Assembly (NCBI GenBank): GCA_964035015.1
Contig: OZ036013.1
Span: 3,861,001 to 3,925,000 of the forward strand
Direction of reading: 5' to 3'
Length of the DNA stretch: 64,000 bases
Origin: Corallium rubrum
Lineage: Eukaryota; Cnidaria; Anthozoa; Scleralcyonacea; Coralliidae
The translations under genes were made by a program, and so were the position numbers. This document shows, piece after piece, positions 1-11,285 of this stretch. The notes below the pieces were generated by a model. That model saw nothing but the letters and a program-made list of their open reading frames with translations, searched no databases and had not been told where the DNA came from. Position 1 is the first letter of the stretch, and each line of letters opens with the position of its first letter.

Positions 1-194
1 TTTGTCGCCAACTTCGGAAACAATGAACCGGAACTTCGGAACTCTAGTCTGTCAAAAGATTTGTGAAACGCTTTTAAAAGTTTAAATTTTAAAACCAACA
101 CGAGATGGCAAAGGATCTTCACCGGTTGAGGTAGACACGACCGAGAACATCTCAACACAGGAAAAGAGTCGCAGCACTGAACCTCATCAAGACC

Positions 195-460
195 TATGGT
201 CTTGCTTCGAGTTGGGTCAAGCCAACAGTACTTCCAACGCCAGCCACAAAGTTGAAGAAGAGATCGACGCCTTTCTCACCCTTCCGCTACAGCCACTGTA
301 GTTTAAAGTTGTGCTGAAGTATCTGAGCCTCCCAATTCAAGTGTTTATTCAGAGCGTGTGTTTAGCGAGGCAGGGAACATTTCCACGGACAAACGAAACA
401 GGCTAGCACCGCACAATTTGCCACATACTAATAGCGTAGTGCATACCGATTTAAAAAACT
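195..460 (+). pseudogene. hAT transposase C-terminal remnant
   Basis: Read in two frames, this stretch gives the hallmarks of the hAT dimerisation (hATC) region. First comes a segment reading VEEEIDAFLTLPLQP and ending in a stop near 301. After a gap and frame change, about 335-440 reads SERVFSEAGNISTDKRNRL followed by ..APHNLPH. The SERVFS.AGN....R..L block is the signature end of hAT/ZBED-type transposases. The central part of the domain is missing and the frame is broken, so this is a decayed copy. No 5' part is visible because the window starts just upstream. Confidence 0.7.
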
Positions 461-604
461 GAAAGTCGGACAAACAAAACGAAATTGATTCTCAAAACAG
501 GCAAAACTAATCATCACGAAACACTTCTGTTATATTTCACAAATCTTGTTGCAATTTAGCAATCCCTACAACATTGCAAAACTGCGCAGGGACTGGTAAC
601 CAAC

Positions 605-712
605 AACGTAGCACTAATCGGCACATGCCGATTAATCGGCCGATTATTTGTATTAATCGGCCACCAAATAATCGGCTTCAGTAATCGGCAATTTTCGTAA
701 TCGGCTCATCTC
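605..712. repeat. Subterminal-type TAATCGGC repeats
   Basis: About eight copies of the word AATCGGC or its complement lie within 100 bp, ending near GTAATCGGCTCATCTCT. Clustered short words like this are typical of the ends of hAT elements, and they sit 150 bp downstream of a hAT transposase remnant, so they may be its 3' terminal region. The outer boundary is not defined. Confidence 0.5.
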
Positions 713-1017
713 TATTATATATAAACAGAAATATGGGTTTGGGTCTGTGTGGCTGTGTGACCTTTTGCTTGTGATTTTTTTTCCTGCAGAAAATCTTCAG
801 TGCATGACATTTCTTAAAATTATTTAAGTGATAAATTAAATCAAAGATACTACACAATATAATTTTTTGGAGTGTGAGTTAAGTAGTAGTTTGAGAACAA
901 TAGTTAATAATAGCTGATTTGTAGTCCAACAACTACTTGTCAGACTCAAAAGGATACTCTTGATACAGTATTAAGTATTTAAATATTTACTCAAAAAACT
1001 AACAGTCTGCTACTTGA

Positions 1018-1089
1018 ACCTCAGTAGCTCAATGGATAGAATGTGTGACTAGTCTTCACAAGGTTGTAGGTTCAATCCCTGTTTGAGAA
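1018..1089 (+). repeat. tRNA-Thr(AGU)-like module, copy 1
   Basis: Contains an A-box-like TAGCTCAATGG and a B-box-like GGTTCAATCCC. A perfect 5-bp anticodon-type stem (TGTGA/TCACA) closes a 7-nt loop with AGT at the anticodon position. The acceptor stem pairs at only about five of seven positions and the D stem is poor. It is better read as a tRNA-derived repeat (SINE-like) than as a functional tRNA gene. Confidence 0.5.
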
Positions 1090-1608
1090 CTGAAGTTCTT
1101 TAATTTCAAAACAGCATTTCTTATATATAAACAAATATGGGTTTGGGTCTGTTTGGTTGTGACCTTTTGCTTGTGATTTTTTTCTTTTAATTTTTTTATC
1201 GCAACAAACTGAGGTTTGCTCTTTTAATCTGCTTGCTATGGCTGTTGTCTAGTATTGTTATTGAAGTAGGTAGCAGTTTGGTCAGTTGTCATAGAAATCA
1301 TATCTTCTAAACTCACCATTTGTGAGTCCATCAGAAAAAGGTCCTTGGTCCAAATTTGGGTGTGGCTTGAAAATTTAGGTAGATGTGTTTCCAATCCAAT
1401 CTGCAAATAAAAGTGTAAAAATGTTTAGAATGGTATCCCATTACAAAGGTATTAAATTACAGTACTTAAGTATGTGAGTTGAGTAGTTTGAGAACAATAG
1501 TTAATAATAGCTGATTTGTTGTCCAACAACGACTTGTCCGACTCAAAAGGATACTCTTGATACTAGTATTTAAATATTTACTCAAAAAACTAACAGTATG
1601 CTACTTGA

Positions 1609-1680
1609 GCCTCAGTAGCTGAATGGATAGAATGTGTGACTAGTCTTCACAAGGTTGTAGGTTCAATCCCTGTTTGAGAA
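1609..1680 (+). repeat. tRNA-Thr(AGU)-like module, copy 2
   Basis: Second copy of the tRNA-like block in the tandem array. It has one change in the A box (TAGCTGAATGG). The same anticodon-type stem and the same B box are retained. Confidence 0.5.
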
Positions 1681-2202
1681 CTGAAGTTCTTTAATTTCAA
1701 AACAGCATTTCTTATATATAAACAGAAATATGGGGTTGGGTCTGTTTGGCTGTGACCTTTTGCTTGTGATTTTTTTCTTTTAATTTTTTTATCGCAACAA
1801 ACTGAGGTTTGCACTTTTAATCTGCTTGCTATGGCTGTTGTCTAGTATTGTTATTGAAGTAGGTAGCAGTTTGGTCAGTTGTCATAGAATTCATATCTTC
1901 TAAACTCACCATTTGTGAAGTCCATCAGGAAAAGGTCCTTGGTCCAAATTTGGGTGTGGCTTGAAAATTTAGGTAGATGTGTTTCCAATCCAATCTGCAA
2001 ATAAAAGTGTAAAAATGTTTAGAATGGTATCCCATTACAAAGTTATTAAATTACAGTACTTAAGTATGTGAGTTGAGTAGTTTGAGAACAATAGTTAATA
2101 ATAGCTGATTTGTAGTCCAACAACTACTTGTCAGACTCAAAAGGATACTCTTGATACTAGTATTTAAATATTTACTCAAAAAACCAACAGTCTGCTACTT
2201 GA

Positions 2203-2274
2203 GCCTCAGTAGCTCAATGGATAGAATGTGTGACTAGTCTTCACAAGGTTGTAGGTTCAATCCCTGTTTGAGAA
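2203..2274 (+). repeat. tRNA-Thr(AGU)-like module, copy 3
   Basis: Third copy, with the A box TAGCTCAATGG and the B box intact. The array ends directly after this module, where the sequence becomes unique. Confidence 0.5.
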
Positions 2275-2275
2275 C

Positions 2276-3249
2276 TCTGGTGCTTACACCTTGACTAGCA
2301 AAGTGGGAATGTGTACAGTACAGTAGCCACAGGTGTATTACTTGAATTTTTTAAACTGTTTTAGTTTTTACACTAGTAATCTTCTTACCTTGAATGATAA
2401 TATTTTGAAGCAGTTCTAGTCATTTTGGTGGGTTGATGTAAGGTTGTTAGATTTTTCTTGATATCTTCTCCTTTTGTCTGTTATATTTCATTCTGTTGTT
2501 GATTTAAAATAAAAAAATATATATAGTGAAAACTAAAAATAAAAGACTCCAGACAGAATCAAAATTATTTAAATTCTAAATTCAAATACACAAAAGTTTA
2601 GTTAGTTAACAGGAATGTGAAATATAAAGTTTTAAAAGTTGGATTAAAGAAGTGAAAGGGAAATGAAATTGAAGATTGATATTGAGAAAACTGGTTGGTT
2701 TTATTAGCTTACAGTAGTTAATGGAGGAAACAACTTAATTTTCTAATGGGAGTGACTTATTGTGGGAAAGTCTTGTAATAGTATTACAACTGTAAATTTT
2801 ATTCAACTTATATAATGTTGGAAATTTAGCATTCAAGATAGCAAGGTTGTTAGTTGAAGTTAAGTATATGAATAATTAATTAATTAATTATTAGATTAGT
2901 CGGTTTGGCCAAACCAAGAGAATCTAATTTAAGAACATTTTCTTAACATCAAGAAAAACCTTCGAAAATATTTTCAGTATAAACATTTACTTACAAGATT
3001 GCAAAAATCTCCTATGATTGTTCTCCATTGTCATTAAAACCAAATTTTTTTAGCATTTTCGATCATCAAAGAAGCAGCCGCCATCTTGCCTTCGGACACA
3101 TGGTCTCTTGTTAAGCCATATTTTCGCTAAGTCTTTCCACCAAACGTTCTCCAAACATCAATTTCGGCGTCCTGGACGTCTTACGGTGTCACAGACGAAA
3201 TGTGAAGGATTCTTCTTTCGTTTTATACTGATATTTTCTCGTCAAACTC
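2276..3249. other. AT-rich stretch, no gene seen
   Basis: No coding exon, RNA or clear transposon boundary is recognisable. A short TAAT run (2874-2890) is the only simple repeat. Confidence 0.5.
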
Positions 3250-4478
3250 ATCAATGTGGTTCCGTACGAAGACACCCTTCCGCCATCTTTGCTTCTTCTC
3301 GGCTTTGGGTTAGTTACTAGCCCCCCTGGCCGTGCTCATTATGTGTATATCTTATTGTTGTATAGGTAGTTTAGATGCTAAAATGAGGTTTTAAAGTATT
3401 TTCCCTTCAAATACAGCCATTATATTCACTAACACTATATCGTACTAGTCTGTATTTGTTGTGTAATCCTTTTAAAATCGTTTTATTGACGTTTTCCCTT
3501 ATTTTTTTTTTTGTGTTTAATTTTTTATAGGCGGAAGCAGTATCCCGATTATACAGTGGTTTTTAACGACCAGCCTGTTGGCTGAGTGGTCAAGGGCGCT
3601 GGAGAAGGCGCGGACTCGGTCGGACACTGGGGCAACGCCCTGTATGAATAACTTCCATCGTAAGATGGAAACTTCCATCGTCAGATGGTGACTTCCACAG
3701 ATGGAAATTTGCACAGATGGAAGTTGTTGTGGGGAGGGGAAGGAAGGAAGGGGGAAGAGCAAAAAAGTTAAGTTTTTTTCCTCTAAGTCAGACACTGTCA
3801 CTATTCACTTCTCTTTTTCCTTTTATGTTCTCTTCCCCTCTTCCCTCTTGAGAGGGAAGAGAGAGAGAGAGAGAGAGAAGAGTCTCTCCTCATCAGAGAA
3901 GACTCACTTCTCGTCAGAGAAGACTCTACTTCTCGTCAGAGAAGACTCTCTTCTCATCACATACACCACCTTCGCTCGCCAAACTAAAGGTCTTAGTTGG
4001 GCAGGCGTAAGCGTGCATGCACATGTGCAATGGCGATAGCCAAACATTGTGTACCATCTTGAGAGGTTGCTTATGACAAATTATTTTCGTCCAAATATTG
4101 TGGGACACTTTTTAATTATTATTTTTGAATAAATTAATTTGTTTTACGAACGTCTACCACGCGTCTGTGTATTTGTTTTGTTATGGTGTTGCTTTTATTT
4201 GGCTCTTCTCTTTGCTTTGCTATCCTTTGCAAACATTGCTTTATGTTGAAACGTGTCAACAGCAGCACAAAGTTTTGTCGCAGAAATACATGTCTAAGTC
4301 TCAGTCTATTACAGTTAGCCGGCATGACAACTTATTGTGGGAGTGTATGAATAATAAATTTCTTCCAGAAAAACGGCAAGGAAGGGAAGCTTCGTGAGAT
4401 GCTTCTTCCCACCTTAAACTAAAACGTAAGCAACAATAATCAGTTCGTTAATGGCGGTCATTCTCATGATGATGTTAT
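3250..4478. repeat. Duplicated ~1.2-kb segment, copy A
   Basis: Same order of landmarks as copy B about 1.8 kb downstream: CGGAAGCAGTATCCCGATTA, a tRNA-like GAGTGGTCAAGGGCGCT block, a GA-rich tract, GCCAAACTAAAGGTCTTAG, and ACGGCAAGGAAGGGAAGC. Copy A also has a local ~19-bp tandem repeat (TCAGAGAAGACTC words, 3890-3955). Short ORFs here are not conserved between the two copies as proteins, so I treat this as a non-coding transposon or segmental repeat. Confidence 0.75.
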
Positions 4479-5077
4479 GATGATGTACCAAAACTGAATC
4501 GCACCTTTGTTCAAAGCCATGTTGTTTACCTTCTTGATACCCTGGCGATATTGTGGGAGACTAATGTAGATTTTATCACTGTGGATATCTAACTCCACAT
4601 GCTACGGTCTTCTCTACGAGATGGCCAGAACATTAAGCTCGACGATGATAATCTCGACGAAGAAAGACATCTTTCGAACAGAATTCTCTTTGCAAAACAA
4701 ACAGAATGAATACATTTTCGTCCTTGTACTTAGAATAATATCAACATAGTCTTTGTTCTTGTATTAACTCTTTCCCGTTTGTGATTTTTCTCTGTGAGAG
4801 TAAAATCGCATGTCGCTAGCCTGTGTAAAATGCATGTAAGGCTTGAGAGTCCCAGGCAAGTATTTTTGGCATGTTTTTTTCTTCTGTTGTTGTATATGAT
4901 GAGTCACTTTGCTCGAAGACATCCTGATATCCTTACCAATGTTCTGGTGATATTGTGGGACAAAATATAGCGCTTTGACTTATCAGGTTCCTTGTGTTGC
5001 CAATACTCGGGACTAGTTTTTATGGTATGTATAGAATCATATACAGCTCTGTATAGCTCCCAATAAGGGTTTTTGGT
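4479..5077. other. Spacer between the duplicated segments, no gene seen
   Basis: Holds dispersed GATATTGTGGGA words that also occur near 6250 and 7495, so it is older debris of the same repeat family. No coding signal. Confidence 0.5.
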
Positions 5078-6222
5078 TCTGTATAGCTGTGTGCACGAAG
5101 ACACTTTCCACCATGCATGCTTCCAGCTTCCATCTCCACTTTGGTTTTATTACCAACCCCCTGGTCGTGCTCCTGGTTGTCTATATCTTATTGTTATACA
5201 GATATAGTTTAGAAGCTAAAATAAGCTCTTAAAGTATTCTCCGTACAAATACAGCCGTCATATTTACTAATATTATATCGTTCTAGTCTGTATTTGTTGT
5301 GTAATCGGTTTAAAAAGCGTTTTATTGACGTTTTTTCGTATAATTTTTTGTGTTTAATTATTCATCGGCGGAAGCAGTATCCCGATTATACAGTGGTTTT
5401 CGACGATCATTGAATGGCCGAGTGGTCAAGGGCGCTGACGAAGGCGCGGACCCAGTCGTATACGGGGCAACGCCCTGTGTGAATAAGAAAGAAAAACGAC
5501 TTCCATCGCCAGGTGGAAGTTGGAGGGTGGAGGGGAAGGAGAGGGGAAGAGAGAAAATCTGAAGTTTTTTTCTCTGAGTCGGACACAGTTCACAGTCCTT
5601 TCTTTTTCGTTTTATGTTCTCACTTCCCTCTTCCCTCTCTCGCGAGACGGCAGAGATTCCCTCTCGAGAGGGAAGAGAGAGAAGAGAACCTTCCCATCAC
5701 ATGCACTACCTTCGCTCGCCAAACTAAAGGTCTTAGTCTGACAGACTTGGAAGTGCATGCACATGTGTGATGGCGATAGCCAATTGAAGTATTCTGTTCT
5801 ATCTTGAGAGGTTGCTTATGACTAATTATTTTCGTCCAAATATTGTGGGACACTTTTAATTATTATTCATGAATAAATTAATTTGTTTTACGAACGTCTG
5901 CCAAGCATTTGTTTTGTTATGGTGTTGTTATTTGTTTTTATTCGGCTCTTCTCTTTTATTTGCTATCCTTCGCGCGCAAACATTGCTTTATGTTGAAACG
6001 TGTCAACAACAGCACAAAGTTTTGTCGCAGAAATACAGGTCTAAGTCTCAGTCTATTACAGTTAGCCGGCATGACAACTTATTGTGGGAGTGTTGAATAA
6101 TAAATTTCTTCAAAAAAAACGGCAAGGAAGGGAAGCTTCGTGAGATGCTTCTTCTCACCTTAAACTAAAACGTAAACAACTATAATCAGTTCATTAATGG
6201 CGGCATTCTCATGATGGTGTCA
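5078..6222. repeat. Duplicated ~1.2-kb segment, copy B
   Basis: Second copy of the 3250-4478 segment, with many substitutions and indels. The tRNA-like block (5413-5440) has an A-box-like TGGCCGAGTGG but no B box. Confidence 0.75.
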
Positions 6223-6566
6223 AGGTTGTATCTTTTTTAATACCCTGATTTATTGTGGGAGACTAATATAGATTGTCATGACCATGCTCGTGAATATAGT
6301 TGTTGTAAACTAAAGAAATGTACATGCCTGTTGGCGTTTAATATTTATAATTACTCCAGAGTCTGTTATTCACTTCTGGGGAAGCCTTCAGCCAGGAATA
6401 ATTAAACTTAACGGGTACCTTTTATTGACCATGCTTGTCAATAGATATATACATGGTCTTTAGTATTTATTACAACAGACATACAATGTTATTCACCTCT
6501 GAGGAAGCCCTCGGACAGGAATGAGTTGAACTAAACCTCACACATATCGGAGCAGACAAGTCACTT

Positions 6567-7014
6567 AAGCCTAGTTTAAACGGGCAATTTTTCTTTGGCA
6601 CTTTTCAACTTGACAAGTTTTATTTGCCCGTGTGTATGAGGAAACAGGGTAAGTTTTTCCTTGACAAGTCTCCCTTTTGAAAAGCTGCATGGCATGCCAG
6701 CTTTTCAACAAGGAGACTTGTCAAGGAAAAATTGCTCATGTAAACTATAGGCTTAATAAAATACTAATCACCAACAGAGCTTTATATTCCTATATACAGT
6801 TTATAACTATATTCACGAGCAGTAAACCTAGTTTACACGAGCAATTTTTCCTTGACAAGTTTTTCCTTGACAAGTCTCCTTGTTGAAAAGCTGGCATGAC
6901 AGCTTTTCAAAAGGGAGACTTGTCAAGGAAAAACTTGCCATGTTTCCTCATGGGCAAATAAAACTTGTCAAGTTGAAAATAGCCAAAGAAAAATTGCCCG
7001 TGTAAACTAGGCTT
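6567..7014. mobile_element. Foldback/MITE-type inverted repeat
   Basis: Two arms of about 185 bp (6567-6750 and 6827-7014) are near-perfect reverse complements, starting AGCCTAGTTTAAACGGGC and ending GCCCGTGTAAACTAGGCT. They surround a ~75-bp spacer. Each arm is itself palindromic around AAAGCTG-CAGCTTTT. No coding capacity, consistent with a non-autonomous foldback element. The flanks on both sides (CCCTCGGACAG..AAACTAAACCTCACACAT) are copies of each other. Confidence 0.8.
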
Positions 7015-7542
7015 GAGGACGCCCTCGGACAGCAATAATTAAACTAAACCTCACACATCGAAACGGACAAGTCAGTTAGTAATGAATTATCAAACTCTGG
7101 TCGAAATTTAGGAGTGGGACACGGAGCTCCCCAGGAAGCGAGATCGATCGCCAGAACATTAAGATTGACGATGGTGATCACGACGAAGACATCTCTCGAA
7201 CAGAATCAATCCATGCATGCAGGATGAATATTTTTTATTAAGATTTTCCAACAAATGAAGTCTTACAATTTTGACAGTTATTATGGTATATAATAATTTT
7301 CGTTTATTAATTCACTGATGCGAAGCGGTATGATTAATTGGTTGCTATGTGAAATCTTACATGTAATATATATAACACGCATAATTATGATGAATTGAAT
7401 ATCAATAATAAATAATGATTTAGACATCTGTAACTTCGTTTGACGATGAACCTCTTTGTTTGAAGTCATCCTGGTAACCTTACCAATTATCTGGTGATAT
7501 TGTGGGAGAAATATAGATCTTCAACTTATCGGGTTCCCGGTG

Positions 7543-7543
<1 letters not shown>

Positions 7544-7592
<49 letters not shown>
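7544..7592. repeat. (AT)n microsatellite
   Basis: Uninterrupted alternating AT of about 49 bp. Confidence 0.95.
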
Positions 7593-7596
<4 letters not shown>

Positions 7597-7599
7597 ATT

Positions 7600-7779
7600 A
7601 AAGTAGCGTGCTGCGTAGGCAGTGTAGAAACAATCGAAATATAGTAAGGTTAGATATACTGCCGAAACAGAGAACGAAGGAGTCTAACGTTTCGAGCGAA
7701 GGCCCTTCGTTAGAGAGAAACGTTTCTCTCTGACACGTTCTCTGTTTCGGCAGTATATCTATAACCTTACTATATTTCG

Positions 7780-7785
<6 letters not shown>
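7600..7785. repeat. Inverted repeat with hammerhead-like core
   Basis: Arms at about 7640-7695 and 7735-7782 are reverse complements (AGTAAGGTTAGATATACTGCC... / GGCAGTATATCTATAACCTTACT). On the minus strand 7684-7712 reads CTAACGAAGGGCCTTCGCTC followed by GAAACG. This is close to the hammerhead ribozyme layout CUGANGA-hairpin-GAAA seen in Penelope-like elements. A related sequence lies at 55620-55730. Confidence 0.55.

Positions 7786-7816
<31 letters not shown>
7782..7816. repeat. (AT)n microsatellite
   Basis: A second AT run that immediately flanks the inverted repeat. Confidence 0.95.
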
Positions 7817-7818
<2 letters not shown>

Positions 7819-7839
7819 TATTCCTTCTTCTTGATCCTA

Positions 7840-9125
7840 CCTGTTACTGTTCTTGCCTTGTCCCTATCTCCGTCGCTGTCCATGACCAATACCATGTCCT
7901 AATCCTGATACTCCTGTCCTTTCTCGCCGTGTTTGTCACCGCTTCTTCCTATGTCACTTTCCCTGTCCGTGCATTCAAGTCTCTTTATTCATATCCCTAT
8001 TCCTGGCTGTGTCTTGTCCTTATCACTGGTCGTGTGTCCTTATTCTTGTTTCTGTCCTTACTGATTCCTGTCCCTATATCAATGGTTGTCATAACCTGTC
8101 CTCTTGTCGTTTTTCATGTTTGTCTCCGCTTTTGCCTATGTCCTTTTCCTTGTCCATGCATTCAAGTCTCTCTCTTTATTCCTGTCCCTATTCCTGCCCG
8201 TGTCTTGTCCTTGTCGTTATTCTTGTCCTTCTCCCTATCACTGGCTGTGTCCTATTCTTGTTTCTGTCCTTGTATTCCTCTCTATATTGGGTCGTATATT
8301 TTCCTTGTCTTTGTCATCGGCTTGTGCCTATCATTGGCCGTGTTCTTATTAATTCTTGTCCTCGTCCCTCTACATATTCTAAAGCTTTTCCGCCTTGTCT
8401 TCTTGTTCTTATTACCGTCCCTGTCCTAAAGCCTTGTCCGTATCACTCTTTACCTTGTTCTATAGCTTCCCCCTGTCGTTGTCCCTGTCTTTATATCTGT
8501 CCCTATATATACTGACAATCGGGTGTCCTTGATCTTGATTGTATTTGTCTTTGTACGTAATATATTCTTTTCCCTGTATTTTGTTCATATCCTTAAACTT
8601 GTTCCTATCAACGACAGTGTCCTTGTTTTTGTCACATTCCCTGCTATTTCCCCTGTCTTGTCCTTGTCGCTGTTTTTGACCTTATACCTTCTCTCCGGGT
8701 CTATCATTGGTCGTGTCTATAGTAATACCTTGTGCCTATCATTGGCCGTTTCCTTATTCTTGTCCTCGTCCCCTAATATATTATTTTCCTTGTCCAAGCT
8801 TTTCCCTGTCGTTGTCTCTGTTTTAATATCTATACCTGTCTATGGCCGCGTCTTATCACCGTTTCCGTCTTAAAACCTAACGGTGTCGTTATTCTTGTCC
8901 TGGACTCTGCATACATTTTTTTTACCTTGTCTTAGCTTTTTCCTGTCGTTTTTCCTGACCTTACGTATTGTCCCTATACTGACCGTGTGCATATCGTCTT
9001 CGGTCATGTAGGCCTATATATTTTTTCCCCCGTCCTTAAACTTGTTCAAATCAATGGCAGTGTTGGAGTGTTTTTATCACCGTCTCTGTCCATTTTCCTC
9101 TCCCTGTCCTGTCCTATATTCGCCC
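7840..9125. repeat. Degenerate pyrimidine-rich hexamer satellite
   Basis: About 1.3 kb built from variants of TGTCCT/TGTCCC/CTTATT. The long open frames here are an artefact of the period-3-compatible repeat and encode only Leu/Ser/Pro/Val/Cys-rich low-complexity sequence. Confidence 0.85.
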
Positions 9126-9774
9126 TCGCTAAGGAAAGAATCAGGTGTCATCAGTCTAAGTCCAAAAGAAATTTTTGTACTTTGTGCTTTACAGCTTAAG
9201 GTGTGTTTTTGTCATTATCAAAACAAGTTAAAGACTGGTGACAGAATAACAATAGAATCGTTTGAAGAAACAGGTTCCTTATATTTTTTGGATGTTTTTA
9301 TTTTCATGCTTGGCGTTTCTCCCTCGAAGCATTCCCCAAGCATCATAGCACTAGTACTTCGTCTCAATCAGATTATCTTCAAATTTTCCCGACTCTCTAA
9401 CCTTCTAGTTCACTCCTAAGGGTCTATACTAATCGGAAACACTAGCTAAGATCCATTATGCTAAAGTTGATTTTGCGTAGGGAGAAAAACTGGAGAACTT
9501 AGGGAAAAGAGAACCATCTCTACTCATATGCCTAGTCTCATGCTCGCCCATCCAAATACTATATCCCCATCTAACAGGCGTGATTAATTTGGCCCATATT
9601 TGGCTGTTTAATAACTTATAGACTAAAGAGACGCATGTAAGAGACAAAAAAACAACACAGTTCAGTTTGAAAATCAATCATATTTTCTCAAAAGCATCAT
9701 ATACAAATAAAGCATCGATTACTTATACTGTACAATTTACATAATGACCTAATTTAACATGTTGACGTCTGTTG
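9126..9774. other. No gene seen
   Basis: Unique-looking AT-rich sequence with no exon-like ORF, RNA or element end that I can recognise. Confidence 0.4.
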
Positions 9775-10490
9775 CCGTCCACTCTAAAATCCAGTACACA
9801 GTTCAATCCGACCACTAGTCCAAAATGCATTCTAATACCCAGTTTAAAGTCCAGTCCAGTTTAGAGCCTCAAGTCCAGTCCAAACTCTAGCCCAAAGTCT
9901 AGTTCAACGTCCAATCCAAAGTTCAGTTTAATATTTAGTTTAAAGTCCAGTTTAAAGTCGAGTCCCAAGTCAGTCCCAAAATCAAATCCAAAATCTACTA
10001 AAATCTACTTACAAATCCAATCCAAAATCTAGTCCAAAATCCAGTCCAAAACCCAATCCAAAGTCCAGTATAAAATCTAGTTTAAAGTCCAGTTTAAAGT
10101 CGAGTCCCAAGTCAGTCCCAAAATCCAATCCAAAATCTACTTACAAATCCAATCCAAAATCTAGTCCAAAATCTAGTCCAAAATCCAATCCAAAGTCCAG
10201 TTTAAAATCTAGTTTAAAGTCCATGCAGCTTAAAGTCGAGTCCCAAGTCAGTCCCAAAATCCAATCCAAAATCTACTTACAAATCCAATCCAAAATCTAG
10301 TCCAAAATCCAATCCAAAGTCCAGTTTAATATTTAGTTTAAAGTCCAGTTTAAAGTCGAGTCCCAAGTCAGTCCCAAAATCAAATCCCAAATCTACTAAA
10401 ATCTACTTACAAATCCAATCAAAAATCTAGTCCAAAATACAGTTTAAAGTCCAGTTTAAAATTTGTTTAAAGTTCAGTTTAACCAGTCCA
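9775..10490. repeat. Degenerate minisatellite (CCAGTCCAAA/CCAATCCAAA units)
   Basis: About 700 bp of ~10-bp units such as AATCCAGTCCAA and AGTCCAGTTTAA. They are arranged in higher-order blocks; for example, the block TTTAAAGTCGAGTCCCAAGTC recurs four times. Confidence 0.9.
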
Positions 10491-10954
10491 GTGTTTATAA
10501 TATAACATTATTTTAGGGCACTTTCTATGCATTTACATATACATGGTCCGACCGTTCTGGACTCATGACTGTACATGAAACGCCCATAAATAACGAAATA
10601 CCATCTTTCAAACCGAAACTCTTCATCAGAGAGTATATACTTTCTTTAATTCAAAAATTACTGTGATGAAAAGCTTTGGCTTGTTTTAATATGTAAATTT
10701 GGCAGTTCACAATCTTTAAACGTTTCTACACGTCGTACAATACAGTTTCTAGCACTCTCTGAATCCATATCTCCTTCATTATGTGACCTTTGCTCCACTC
10801 AGGATATATAACAATTCCTTCTTTTCAAGAAGCATCTCATGGTCGTCCTTGGCAAATTCAGTACCAATAACCAAGACTTTACAGAATGGTAAATGTTCCA
10901 TATTTGATGTTCCATAATGGACGCTCTTGGCAATCTAATAAAAAATATAAAAAT

Positions 10955-11285
10955 TAAGAACAGAACAGAACAGAACAGAACAGAACAGAACAGAACAGAA
11001 CAGAACAGAACAGAACAGGGCCAAAGAAACCAAAAAAACCCAAAACAAACAAAAAATAGATAAAAATAAAAATTAACAACTCAAAATATATCAAACAAAA
11101 CAAACAAAAACAAAAACAAAAACAAAAACAAAAACAAAAACAAAAACAAAAACAAAGCAAAAATGAATCTAAAGAAAAACCAAACCTAAAATAAATAACA
11201 AATGTAATAACACAAAATAAAACAAAACAAAACAAAACAAAACAATACAAAACAAAACAAAACAAAACAAAACAAAACAAAGTAA
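10955..11285. repeat. (CAGAA)n, (AACAAA)n and (AAAAC)n microsatellites
   Basis: Three purine-rich simple repeats lie at about 10961-11018, 11096-11157 and 11216-11281. The minus-strand Phe/Cys/Leu ORF across them is spurious. Confidence 0.95.

Larger units (their letters stand above)
714..2275. repeat. Tandem ~593-bp repeat, 2.6 copies, with tRNA-like module
   Basis: Three successive units share the same order of sequence: TTATATATAAACA, then GGGTTTGGGTCTGT, then TTTGAGAACAATAGTTAATAATAGCTGATTTG, then a tRNA-like block. The tRNA-like blocks start at about 1018, 1609 and 2203, giving periods of 591 and 594 bp. The first unit lacks the middle ~280 bp. Copies differ by only scattered substitutions, so the array is young. 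Confidence 0.85.

Noticed and set aside
1018..2274. Functional tRNA-Thr genes
   Set aside because: Acceptor and D stems are too mismatched, and the copies are embedded in a tandem repeat.
7929..8873. Several long overlapping ORFs rich in Leu, Ser, Pro and Val
   Set aside because: They follow a degenerate TGTCCT-type satellite open in all three frames. No domain or splice logic.
10954..11280. Phe/Cys-rich ORF resembling a membrane protein
   Set aside because: Produced by CAGAA/AAAAC microsatellites on the minus strand.
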